Origin: Pseudomonas sp. NBRC 111124
GTDB lineage: Bacteria > Pseudomonadota > Gammaproteobacteria > Pseudomonadales > Pseudomonadaceae
DNA length: 64,000 nucleotides
NCBI RefSeq assembly: GCF_001320245.1
Contig: NZ_BCBA01000009.1
Location: 1-64,000, forward strand
Reading direction: 5' to 3'
Under the pieces are notes generated by a model that had not been told where the DNA came from, searched no databases, and was given only the letters and a program-made list of their open reading frames with translations. The position numbers and the translations under genes are program-made. This document shows, piece by piece, positions 55,236 to 64,000 of the stretch; positions within the stretch are counted from its first letter, which is position 1; each line of letters starts with the position of its first letter.

Positions 55236-55248
55236 TATTTTTCCCAGT
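55232..55248. promoter_or_regulatory. 17-bp upstream element, copy 2
   Basis: CTGATATTTTTCCCAGT, identical to copy 1 at 16 of 17 positions. It overlaps the stop codon of the gene at 54924 and ends 62 bp before the GTG start at 55310. Confidence 0.55.
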
Positions 55249-55309
55249 AGCGTGGTTTGCCGGCAACGTAGAAGATGAAGCGCTCTATTTACCCCAAGGA
55301 GCCCCTATC

Positions 55310-55546
55310 GTGCATATCGCGACCCGTTGGCTGCGCATGGAATTCGAGCGGCAAGTGATCGACTACTTGCAGGATGCCGGGGTGGTCGATCCTTGGCTGG
55401 GGACCGGGCTGGCGCATCAGGACAGGGAAAAATTCGAATTCGCGCTGATGGGACTGGAGGCACGTTACGGTGTGCACTTGCGCCGTGATTACCGGACCGT
55501 TGCCGAGCTTGCCGCCGGGCTTTGCAAGGCTATGGAACTGAGCTGA
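55310..55546 (+). CDS. Small ACP-like protein
   Basis: A 78-residue protein, exactly ACP length. FERQVIDYLQDAGVV is like helix I, REKFEFALMGLEARYGVHLR resembles helix II with the usual LE..YGV ending, and DYRTVAELAAGLCKAM matches the C-terminal TVAEL helix of carrier proteins. The serine that carries phosphopantetheine is missing (DREKF where DSLxx would be). Translation starts at GTG with AAGGAG eight bases upstream. Neighbouring true ACP at 55786 and shared upstream element suggest a common system. Confidence 0.65.
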   Translation: MHIATRWLRMEFERQVIDYLQDAGVVDPWLGTGLAHQDREKFEFALMGLEARYGVHLRRDYRTVAELAAGLCKAMELS

Positions 55547-55551
55547 CACTT

Positions 55552-55649
55552 CCGGCCTCTTCGCGGGTAAACCCGCTCCCACAGATACCGCGCCGTAATC
55601 AAGTTAGGCGCGATACCTGTGGGAGCGGTCGTGCCCGCGAAAGGGCCGG
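55552..55649. repeat. REP pair (inverted)
   Basis: Imperfect long inverted repeat, arms about 55552-55594 and 55607-55649, containing CCGGCCTCTTCGCGGG, GCTCCCACAG and the complement CTGTGGGAGCGG. It separates the ACP-like gene from the true ACP gene. Confidence 0.75.
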
Positions 55650-55710
55650 TAGCGCAAATACATCAGCCGCCAACAACCAAAGTCAGTCAGCACGAAGGTG
55701 ATTTCGGCAA

Positions 55711-55727
55711 CTGTCATTTTTACCAGT
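55711..55727. promoter_or_regulatory. 17-bp upstream element, copy 3
   Basis: CTGTCATTTTTACCAGT, 14 of 17 identical to copy 1. It ends 59 bp before the ACP start. About 19 bp downstream there is ACGCTATACAG, which could be the matching -10 region. Confidence 0.55.
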
Positions 55728-55785
55728 TTCTCAAAATCTCCGCACACGCTATACAGAGCGTACAAACCATTCACCGGAGGTCAAG

Positions 55786-56022
55786 ATGAGCACTATTGAG
55801 GAACGCGTTAAAACAATCGTTAAAGAGCAATTGGGCGCGGAAGAACCGATTAAAGACGAAGCCTCTTTCATCGATGACCTCGGCGCAGACTCGCTCGACA
55901 CTGTAGAACTGGTCATGGCACTGGAAGAAGAATTCGAATTGGAAATATCCGACGACGAGGCGGAAAAGCTCACCACGGTTAAAGAAGCAATCGATTACAT
56001 CAATGCCACCCTCAGCAAATAG
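55786..56022 (+). CDS. acpP: Acyl carrier protein (AcpP paralogue)
   Basis: A 78-residue acyl carrier protein with the phosphopantetheine site Ser36 in [18 protein letters not shown] and the family closing [14 protein letters not shown]. It is nearly a standard AcpP but stands far from any fab gene in this window, so it is a second copy rather than the housekeeping one. GGAGG precedes the ATG at a good distance. A further ACP-like gene follows 31 bp downstream. Possible partner enzyme: the AMP-binding ligase encoded convergently. Confidence 0.92.
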   Translation: MSTIEERVKTIVKEQLGAEEPIKDEASFIDDLGADSLDTVELVMALEEEFELEISDDEAEKLTTVKEAIDYINATLSK

Positions 56023-56053
56023 AACGTTTCACGACGCCGTCGGAGATTGCATC

Positions 56054-56314
56054 ATGGACAAATATCGCAAGCTGGTAGTCAGGACTCTGCAGAAGCTCAT
56101 TGCCATCAAACATACCGAAGACATTAAAGCCTATGGCGATAGCGAACTACTTCCAAACTGCAAGGTTCACGATGATCTATTGATAAGAGAAGTACTTAAC
56201 GAACACATGATGCAGCGATACCTCAAGGCTTTGAGAGTCGCTACCCACAAGCCCATCAGTTTCAGCGACAGGATGACAGTAGGCGATCTGGTCAAGACCC
56301 TTAATACACCATGA
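56054..56314 (+). CDS. Small helical protein co-transcribed with ACP
   Basis: An 86-residue basic-acidic helical protein. LVVRTLQKLIAIKH is like ACP helix I and ISFSDRMTVGDLVKTL like the C-terminal part, but the segment between (KVHDDLLIREVLNEHMMQRY) has no DSL. It starts at 56054 with CGGAG upstream; the frame extends further back but would overlap the ACP stop. Its position after acpP suggests an ACP-linked regulator or a degenerate carrier. Function unknown. Confidence 0.6.
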   Translation: MDKYRKLVVRTLQKLIAIKHTEDIKAYGDSELLPNCKVHDDLLIREVLNEHMMQRYLKALRVATHKPISFSDRMTVGDLVKTLNTP

Positions 56315-56362
56315 GCGATTCCGTGGATGGAAACAGGCCGGAACACCGACCTGTTTCTGTCT

Positions 56363-58039
56363 TCATCGCTGCCCGGCCAGGCTCTCGATACTGATCTCTC
56401 TCATCCGAAACTTCTGCACCTTCCCTGTCACCGTCATCGGGAACTCTTCAACAAAGCGGAAATGCCGCGGCACCTTGAAATGCGCAATGCGCGCCTTGCA
56501 CCAGCCCTGCAGCTCCTCGATCGTGGCGCTATGCCCCGGGTGCAGCTTGATCCAGGCCACGATCTCTTCGCCATAACGGCTGCACGGAATACCGACCACC
56601 TGCGCATCGGCCACCGCCGGGTGGGTGTAGAAGAACTCTTCCAGCTCCCGCGGATAAATGTTCTCGCCACCACGAATGATCATGTCCTTGTTGCGCCCGA
56701 CGATACGCACATACCCCTGCTCGTCCATCACCGCCAGGTCGCCCGAGTGCATCCAGCCGGCCGGGTCGATGGCCTCCGCCGTGGCCTGGGGGTTGTCCCA
56801 ATAACCGAGCATCACGCTGTAGCCTCGGGTGCACAGTTCGCCGATCTCACCCCGGGCGACAATGCAGCCATCGGCGTCCACCAGCTTGTTTTCCAGTTGC
56901 GGCTGGGTGCGGCCAACGGTGGTCACGCGCAGTTCCAGTTCGTCGTCCGGGCCGGTTTGCAGCGATACCGGGCTGGTTTCGGTCATGCCGTAGGCAATCT
57001 GCACCTCGGCCATGTGCATCTGGTCGATCACCCGGCGCATCACTTCGATCGGGCAGGTGGCGCCGGCCATGATGCCGCTGCGCAGGGTCGACAGGTCCAG
57101 CTGCATGCGCGACGGATGGTCGAGCATGGCGATGAACATGGTCGGCACGCCATAGAGGATGCTGGCGCGTTCTTCAGCTACGGCGCGCAAGGTGAGTTCG
57201 GCGTCAAAAGCGTCGTTGGGGTAGATCATGGTGCTGCCGTGGGTGATGCAGCCGAGGTTGGCCATGACCATGCCGAAGCAATGGTAAAGCGGCACCGGGA
57301 TCACCATACGGTCACGGTCGGTCAGGCCGAGGCTTTCGCCGACCATGAAGCCGTTGTTGAGGATGTTGTAGTGGCTGAGCGTGGCGCCCTTGGGCGCACC
57401 GGTTGTGCCGGAGGTGTACTGGATGTTTACCGGTTGGTCGAACTGCAGGCTGTGCTGACGCGCCGTATAGGCTTCGTTCGAGGTCTGCCCTGCCCGCTCG
57501 GCCAGTGCCGGCCATGGCAGGAAACCTCTGGACGGGGTGTCCCCCAGGCTGATTACCCCGCGCAGCTCCGGCAGGCGCTCACTGGCCAGCTCGCCAAGGG
57601 TGGTGGTCGCCAACTCCGGTACCAGTTCCTGAACCATGGCGTGGTAATCGGACGTCTTGAAGGCATCGGCACACACTAGCCAGCGGCAGCCAGACTGGCG
57701 TAGCACGTACTCGAGTTCACCCACACGATAGGCCGGGTTGATGTTGACCAGGATCGCACCGACTTTGGCGCTAGCCAGCTGCAAGATGCACCACTGGGCG
57801 CAATTGGGCGACCAGATGCCGACCCGGTCGCCGGTGTTCACGCCCAAGGCCATCAGAGCGCGGGCATGGGTGTCGACCTGTTCGGCCAGCTGCCGCCAGT
57901 TGTAGCGCAGGCCCTGGTGGCGCGCCACCAGCGCTTCGCCGTCGGCGCAGCGGGCCACCGTGGCGTCGAAGGCCTGGCCGATGGTCTGGGTCAGCAGCGG
58001 TTGGTCCTGGCGGCCGCGGGTGTAGCTTGGTTGACTCAT
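56363..58039 (-). CDS. AMP-binding fatty-acid/acyl-CoA ligase
   Basis: A 558-residue ANL-superfamily enzyme activating a carboxylic acid to acyl-AMP and then acyl-CoA. The P-loop YTSGTTGAPKGAT is at 208-220, followed by GMTETSPVS, SVMLGYWDNP, WMHSGDLA, GRNKDMIIRGGENIYP and the final lysine in TVTGKVQKF. No signal peptide. It is divergent from liuA with two LiuR-type sites in between, so it probably belongs to the same regulon and activates a branched or terpenoid acid feeding leucine/isovalerate metabolism; medium- or long-chain acids are also possible. Confidence 0.88.
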   Translation of the reverse strand: MSQPSYTRGRQDQPLLTQTIGQAFDATVARCADGEALVARHQGLRYNWRQLAEQVDTHARALMALGVNTGDRVGIWSPNCAQWCILQLASAKVGAILVNINPAYRVGELEYVLRQSGCRWLVCADAFKTSDYHAMVQELVPELATTTLGELASERLPELRGVISLGDTPSRGFLPWPALAERAGQTSNEAYTARQHSLQFDQPVNIQYTSGTTGAPKGATLSHYNILNNGFMVGESLGLTDRDRMVIPVPLYHCFGMVMANLGCITHGSTMIYPNDAFDAELTLRAVAEERASILYGVPTMFIAMLDHPSRMQLDLSTLRSGIMAGATCPIEVMRRVIDQMHMAEVQIAYGMTETSPVSLQTGPDDELELRVTTVGRTQPQLENKLVDADGCIVARGEIGELCTRGYSVMLGYWDNPQATAEAIDPAGWMHSGDLAVMDEQGYVRIVGRNKDMIIRGGENIYPRELEEFFYTHPAVADAQVVGIPCSRYGEEIVAWIKLHPGHSATIEELQGWCKARIAHFKVPRHFRFVEEFPMTVTGKVQKFRMREISIESLAGQR

Positions 58040-58103
58040 GGGTGTCCCTTCTTGTGGTTGTTCTGGGCACGGCTGAAGCGAGCTGAGAATACTCTGGCGC
58101 AGA

Positions 58104-58119
58104 TTTACGTTTACGTAAA
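58104..58119. promoter_or_regulatory. LiuR-type operator, copy 1
   Basis: TTTACGTTTACGTAAA, an almost perfect 16-bp palindrome, followed by GGTGATGA. It matches the pattern known for the MerR-family regulator LiuR of branched-chain amino-acid use. It lies 65 bp from the ligase start. Confidence 0.75.
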
Positions 58120-58153
58120 GGTGATGACTCGATTGACAGTGATCGAAGCTAGG

Positions 58154-58169
58154 TTTACGTTAACGTAAA
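58154..58169. promoter_or_regulatory. LiuR-type operator, copy 2
   Basis: TTTACGTTAACGTAAA, a perfect palindrome followed by the same GGTGATGA. Centre-to-centre distance from copy 1 is 50 bp. A TTGACA at 58133-58138 stands 17 bp before TACGTT inside this site, so a promoter toward liuA probably overlaps it. Confidence 0.78.
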
Positions 58170-58206
58170 GGTGATGAACAACACCTGCCCCAGGCTTGAC
58201 ACCGAA

Positions 58207-58299
58207 CCCTGTGGGAGCGGGCTTGCCCGCGAATGCGATCACTCAGGCAATGACGGTGGTCCTGCTGACGCATTCGCGGGCAAGCCCGCTCCCACAGGG
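58207..58299. repeat. REP pair with perfect 31-bp arms
   Basis: 58207-58237 and 58269-58299 are perfect inverted copies (CCCTGTGGGAGCGGGCTTGC and onward) around a 31-base loop. This is the classical P. putida REP arrangement. It lies within the liuA leader, so it must be transcribed if the promoter near copy 2 is used. Confidence 0.85.
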
Positions 58300-58362
58300 T
58301 CCGGCGCCAGATTCTTGGGCTAGGGTGTTACCCATATTTCAAGAACAAGAAGGTGCCCCAGC

Positions 58363-59526
58363 ATGCATTACCCCTCCCTGAACTTCGCCCTGGGCGAAAC
58401 CATCGACATGCTCCGCGACCAGGTGCGCACCTTCGTTGCCGCTGAACTGGCCCCGCGCGCTGCGCAGATCGACCACGACAACCTGTTCCCCGCCGACATG
58501 TGGCGCAAGTTCGGTGACATGGGCCTGCTCGGCATCACCGTCTCCGAAGAATACGGCGGCGCCGGCCTGGGCTACCTCGCCCACGTGGTGTCGATGGAAG
58601 AGATCAGCCGTGGCTCGGCCTCGGTCGCCCTGTCCTACGGTGCCCACTCCAACCTCTGCGTCAACCAGATCAACCGCAACGGCAGCCACGAGCAGAAGCT
58701 CAAGTACCTGCCCAAGCTGATCAGCGGCGAGCACATCGGGGCCTTGGCCATGAGCGAGCCCAACGCCGGTTCAGACGTGGTGTCAATGAAACTGCGCGCA
58801 GAAAAGCGCGGCGACCGCTACGTGCTCAACGGCAGCAAGACCTGGATCACCAACGGCCCCGACGCCAACACCTACGTGATCTACGCCAAGACCGACCTGG
58901 ACAAGGGCGCCCATGGCATCACCGCGTTCATCGTCGAGCGTGACTGGAAAGGTTTCAGCCGCAGCAACAAGTTCGACAAGCTGGGCATGCGCGGCTCCAA
59001 CACCTGCGAGCTGTTCTTCGACGGCGTCGAAGTGCCGGAAGAAAACATCCTCGGCCAGCTCAACGGCGGCGTGCGCGTGCTGATGAGCGGCCTGGACTAC
59101 GAGCGCGTGGTGCTCTCCGGCGGCCCGACCGGCATCATGCAAAGCTGCATGGACCTGGTGGTGCCATACATCCACGACCGCAAACAGTTCGGCCAGAGCA
59201 TCGGCGAGTTCCAGCTGATCCAGGGCAAGATTGCCGACATGTACACCCAGCTCAACGCCAGCCGCGCCTACCTGTACGCCGTGGCCCAAGCCTGCGACCG
59301 CGGCGAGACCACCCGCAAGGACGCCGCCGGGGTGATCCTCTACACCGCTGAACGCGCAACGCAGATGGCCCTGGAAGCGATCCAGATTCTCGGCGGCAAC
59401 GGCTACATCAACGAATTCCCGGCTGGCCGCCTGCTGCGCGACGCCAAGCTGTACGAGATCGGTGCCGGCACCAGCGAAATCCGCCGGATGCTGATCGGCC
59501 GCGAACTGTTCAACGAAACCCGCTGA
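58363..59526 (+). CDS. liuA: Isovaleryl-CoA dehydrogenase LiuA
   Basis: A 387-residue FAD acyl-CoA dehydrogenase converting isovaleryl-CoA to 3-methylcrotonyl-Co[16 protein letters not shown] (FAD region), [10 protein letters not shown], and the catalytic base Glu247 in [18 protein letters not shown] in the position used by isovaleryl-CoA dehydrogenases; [22 protein letters not shown] closes the protein. First gene of liuABCD. The ATG follows GGTGCCCCAGC, a weak ribosome site. Substrate is supported both by Glu placement and operon context. Confidence 0.94.
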   Translation: MHYPSLNFALGETIDMLRDQVRTFVAAELAPRAAQIDHDNLFPADMWRKFGDMGLLGITVSEEYGGAGLGYLAHVVSMEEISRGSASVALSYGAHSNLCVNQINRNGSHEQKLKYLPKLISGEHIGALAMSEPNAGSDVVSMKLRAEKRGDRYVLNGSKTWITNGPDANTYVIYAKTDLDKGAHGITAFIVERDWKGFSRSNKFDKLGMRGSNTCELFFDGVEVPEENILGQLNGGVRVLMSGLDYERVVLSGGPTGIMQSCMDLVVPYIHDRKQFGQSIGEFQLIQGKIADMYTQLNASRAYLYAVAQACDRGETTRKDAAGVILYTAERATQMALEAIQILGGNGYINEFPAGRLLRDAKLYEIGAGTSEIRRMLIGRELFNETR

Positions 59527-59545
59527 GCACAGGGGACGGGCGCAC

Positions 59546-61153
<1,608 letters not shown>

Positions 61154-61156
61154 CCC

Positions 61157-61972
61157 ATGAGCGCTTTCAGCACCCTCGAAGTGACCCGTGACCCACGCGG
61201 CTTCGCCACCCTGTGGCTGAGCCGCGAGGACAAGAACAACGCCTTCAACGCGCTGATGATCCGCGAGCTGATCGTCGCCCTCGACCAGCTGGCCGAAGAC
61301 GCCAGCCTGCGCTTCCTGTTGCTGCGCGGCCGTGGCCGGCACTTCAGCGCGGGCGCCGACCTGGCCTGGATGCAGCAATCGGCGCAGCTGGACTTCAACA
61401 CCAACCTCGATGACGCCCGCGAACTCGGCGAGCTGATGTACGCCCTGCACCGCCTCAAGGCGCCGACCCTGGCCGTGGTGCAAGGCGCGGCCTTTGGCGG
61501 CGCGCTGGGCCTGATCAGCTGCTGCGACATGGCCATCGGCGCCGAAGATGCCCAGCTGTGCCTGTCGGAAGTGCGCATCGGCCTGGCCCCCGCAGTAATC
61601 AGCCCGTTCGTGGTCAAGGCCATCGGCGAACGCGCGGCACGCCGCTACGCTATGACTGCCGAGCGCTTCAGCGGCGTGCGGGCCCGCGAGCTGGGCTTGC
61701 TGGCCGAGGTGTATCCCGCCAGTGAGCTGGACGCTCAGGTCGAAGCCTGGGTGAGCAACCTGCTGCAGAACAGCCCGCAAGCGCTGCGCGCCACCAAGGA
61801 CCTGCTGCGCGAAGTGGACGACGGTGAACTCAGCCCGGCCCTGCGCCGCTACTGCGAAAACACCATCGCCCGCATCCGCGTCAGCGCTGAGGGCCAGGAG
61901 GGCCTGCGCGCCTTCCTGGAAAAACGCCGCCCCGCCTGGCAAACCGAAGACAAGAAGGAACCGCGCCCATGA
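61157..61972 (+). CDS. liuC: 3-methylglutaconyl-CoA hydratase LiuC
   Basis: A 271-residue crotonase-family hydratase converting 3-methylglutaconyl-CoA to HMG-CoA. Oxyanion blocks are RHFSAGADLAWMQ and VQGAAFGGALGLISCCDMA; the catalytic Glu lies in CLSEVRIGLAPAVISPF. Position between liuB and liuD, with the ATGA overlap with liuD, supports the assignment over other crotonases. Confidence 0.92.
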   Translation: MSAFSTLEVTRDPRGFATLWLSREDKNNAFNALMIRELIVALDQLAEDASLRFLLLRGRGRHFSAGADLAWMQQSAQLDFNTNLDDARELGELMYALHRLKAPTLAVVQGAAFGGALGLISCCDMAIGAEDAQLCLSEVRIGLAPAVISPFVVKAIGERAARRYAMTAERFSGVRARELGLLAEVYPASELDAQVEAWVSNLLQNSPQALRATKDLLREVDDGELSPALRRYCENTIARIRVSAEGQEGLRAFLEKRRPAWQTEDKKEPRP

Positions 61973-63921
61973 GCCGCCCCGCTTTGACCACCCTGCTGGT
62001 CGCCAACCGTGGCGAAATCGCCTGCCGGGTGATGCGCACCGCCAAGGCCATGGGCCTGACTACCGTTGCCGTGCACAGCGCCACCGACCGTGACGCCCGC
62101 CACAGCCGCGAAGCGGATATCCGCGTCGACCTGGGCGGCAGCAAGGCCGCCGACAGCTACCTGGTGGTCGACAAGATCCTCGCTGCGGCCAAGGCCAGCG
62201 GCGCCCAGGCCATTCACCCGGGCTACGGCTTCCTGTCCGAGAACGCCGGCTTTGCCCGCGCCATCGAACAGGCCGGGCTGATCTTCCTCGGCCCACCGGC
62301 CAGCGCCATCGATGCCATGGGCAGCAAGTCGGCGGCCAAGGCGCTGATGGAAGACGCCGGCGTGCCATTGGTGCCCGGCTACCACGGTGAAGCGCAAGAC
62401 CTGGACACCTTCCGCGCCGCCGCCGAACGCATTGGCTACCCGGTGCTGCTCAAGGCCAGTGCCGGTGGTGGTGGCAAGGGCATGAAAGTGGTAGAGGACG
62501 AAAGCCAGCTGGCCGATGCCCTGGCCTCGGCCCAGCGTGAGGCGCAGTCGTCGTTCGGCGATGCGCGCATGCTGGTGGAAAAGTACGTGCTCAAGCCACG
62601 CCACGTCGAGATCCAGGTGTTCGCCGACCAACACGGCAGCTGCCTGTACCTCAACGAGCGTGACTGCTCGATTCAGCGTCGCCATCAGAAGGTGGTCGAG
62701 GAAGCACCCGCGCCGGGGCTGTCCGCTGAGCTTCGCAGGGCCATGGGTGAGGCTGCGGTACGCGCGGCCCAGGCCATTGGCTATGTCGGTGCCGGTACTG
62801 TCGAGTTTCTGCTCGACGCCCGTGGCGAGTTTTTCTTCATGGAGATGAACACCCGCCTGCAAGTCGAACACCCGGTCACCGAAGCCATCACCGGCCTCGA
62901 CCTGGTGGCCTGGCAGATTCGCGTGGCCTGCGGCGAGCCGCTGCCGATCAGTCAGGAGCAGGTGCCGCTGATCGGCCATGCCATCGAGGTGCGGCTGTAT
63001 GCCGAGGACCCGGCTAATGAATTCCTGCCGGCCACTGGCACGCTGACGCTGTACCGCGAGTCGGCACCGGGCGAAGGCCGTCGGGTGGACAGCGGGGTCA
63101 GCGAGGGTGATGTGGTCTCGCCGTTCTACGACCCTATGCTGGGCAAATTGATCGCCTGGGGCCAGGACCGCGAGCAGGCACGCCTGCGCTTGTTGGCGAT
63201 GCTCGACGAGTTTGCCATTGGCGGGCTGAAGACCAACATCGCCTTCCTGCGGCGCATTCTCGCTCACCCGGCCTTCGCGGCGGCAGAGCTGGATACCGGG
63301 TTCATTCCACGCCATCAGGACGTGCTGCTGCCAACACCGCAAGCATTGCCTGCGGGTTTTTGGGAAGCAGCGGCAGAAGCCTGGCTACAGGGCCAGGCGC
63401 TGCAACAGCGGGAGGACGATGCGCGCTCGCCTTGGGCCGAGCGCAATGGCCTGCGGCTTGGGCTGCCGGCGCGCAGCAGCCTGCACCTGGTCAGTGGTGG
63501 CGAACGTCAGGCCGTTGCGCTGGAGCACACTGCCACCTCAACCTGGCAGCTTGATGGGGAACAGCTGGTTCATGACCAGGACGGTACCCGTCGCCGTTAT
63601 CTGGCGGTGCGCCGTGCTGGCACGTTGTTCCTGCGCTGGGAGGGCGAGGTGCATGCCGTTGAAGCCTTCGACCCGATTGCCGAAGCCGAAGCCAGCCACA
63701 GTCATCAGGGTGGGTTGGGGGCGCCCATGAACGGCAGTATCGTGCGGGTGCTGGTGGAGCCTGGCCAAGCTGTGGAGGCTGGAACCGCGCTGGTGGTGCT
63801 GGAGGCGATGAAAATGGAGCACAGCATTCGCGCGCCCCATGGCGGGACGGTGAAGGCGTTGTTCTGCCAGGAAGGCGATATGGTCAGCGAAGGGACGGCG
63901 CTGGTCGAACTGGCCGAATAA
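61969..63921 (+). CDS. liuD: 3-methylcrotonyl-CoA carboxylase alpha (biotin) subunit LiuD
   Basis: A 650-residue biotin-dependent subunit. Biotin carboxylase spans about 1-445 (LLVANRGEIACRVMRTAKAM, the glycine-rich ATP loop KASAGGGGKGMK, and EMNTRLQVEHPVTE). A linker (450-570) contacts LiuB. The biotinyl domain ends the protein with LEAMKMEHSI, biotinylated Lys615. It overlaps liuC by four bases. The next gene of the usual operon (liuE) is not in the window. Confidence 0.95.
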   Translation: MSRPALTTLLVANRGEIACRVMRTAKAMGLTTVAVHSATDRDARHSREADIRVDLGGSKAADSYLVVDKILAAAKASGAQAIHPGYGFLSENAGFARAIEQAGLIFLGPPASAIDAMGSKSAAKALMEDAGVPLVPGYHGEAQDLDTFRAAAERIGYPVLLKASAGGGGKGMKVVEDESQLADALASAQREAQSSFGDARMLVEKYVLKPRHVEIQVFADQHGSCLYLNERDCSIQRRHQKVVEEAPAPGLSAELRRAMGEAAVRAAQAIGYVGAGTVEFLLDARGEFFFMEMNTRLQVEHPVTEAITGLDLVAWQIRVACGEPLPISQEQVPLIGHAIEVRLYAEDPANEFLPATGTLTLYRESAPGEGRRVDSGVSEGDVVSPFYDPMLGKLIAWGQDREQARLRLLAMLDEFAIGGLKTNIAFLRRILAHPAFAAAELDTGFIPRHQDVLLPTPQALPAGFWEAAAEAWLQGQALQQREDDARSPWAERNGLRLGLPARSSLHLVSGGERQAVALEHTATSTWQLDGEQLVHDQDGTRRRYLAVRRAGTLFLRWEGEVHAVEAFDPIAEAEASHSHQGGLGAPMNGSIVRVLVEPGQAVEAGTALVVLEAMKMEHSIRAPHGGTVKALFCQEGDMVSEGTALVELAE

Positions 63922-63926
63922 GGCAC

Positions 63927-63952
63927 ACAGGGGCCGCTTTGCGGCCCCCTGT
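63927..63952. terminator. Hairpin after liuD
   Basis: ACAGGGGCCGC-TTT-GCGGCCCCCTGT: a strong GC stem with one bulged base, six bases after the liuD stop, with only weak T-content after it. It probably ends or attenuates the liu transcript. The last 48 bases of the window hold no gene I can support. Confidence 0.6.
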
Positions 63953-64000
63953 AATCTAGAAGACCCCGTGCACTCGCACGACCACCCCGAGAAACTCGCA

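Overview
The window is chromosomal DNA of a GC-rich gamma-proteobacterium, almost certainly a member of the Pseudomonas putida group. The grounds are the protein sequences, the gene order (dihydropyrimidine catabolism, then GH15/zwf/gnd, then two glg/tre blocks, then liuABCD), which as I recall follows P. putida KT2440 but was not checked, and at least eight P. putida-type REP palindromes in the gaps. I see no tRNA, rRNA, CRISPR array, insertion sequence or prophage.

Layout. 1-6.6 kb: a polyamine/agmatine module with a periplasmic polyamine-binding protein, a divergent agmatine deiminase, a LysR regulator, and a puuB-puuR-puuA-like operon for gamma-glutamylated amines. 6.7-16.2 kb: metabolic singles (alpha/beta hydrolase, TSUP exporter, NudC, dienoyl-CoA isomerase, DHFR-like reductase, lipocalin, RNase Z-like hydrolase, GlpT), interrupted at 10.9-12.9 kb by a Tde/Tdi-like DNase effector and immunity pair. 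16.2-24.9 kb: reductive pyrimidine catabolism (amidohydrolase, NCS1 transporter, dihydropyrimidinase, PreT, PreA) with a RutR-like TetR regulator coupled to a VOC protein. 24.9-25.6 kb: a higBA toxin-antitoxin pair with two clear operator palindromes. 25.6-30.3 kb: GH15 glucosidase, zwf and gnd in one direction, then a small coiled-coil protein.

30.8-41.5 kb: glgA-treZ-malQ-treY-DUF2934-glgX. 41.6-46.9 kb: an apparent insertion between the two glucan blocks, made of a TccC/RHS protein with an unusual membrane plus cysteine-peptidase-like tail, an endonuclease/exonuclease/phosphatase protein and a lone outer-membrane barrel. 47-54.5 kb: glgE-treS/mak-glgB, transcribed the other way. Together the two blocks make and interconvert trehalose, maltose-1-phosphate and branched alpha-glucan. 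Candidate AlgU-type promoters precede both, which would fit osmotic or desiccation control.

54.6-56.3 kb: small acidic genes, including a canonical acyl carrier protein and three degenerate ACP-like proteins. Three of these genes are preceded, at almost the same distance, by copies of one 17-bp motif. 56.4-64 kb: an acyl-CoA ligase diverges from liuABCD (leucine catabolism), with two LiuR-type palindromes in the shared control region. The strongest candidates for new biology are the TccC-like tail, the ACP-like cluster with its repeated upstream element, and the orphan DNase effector pair. All calls are by eye from sequence; no database search was run.
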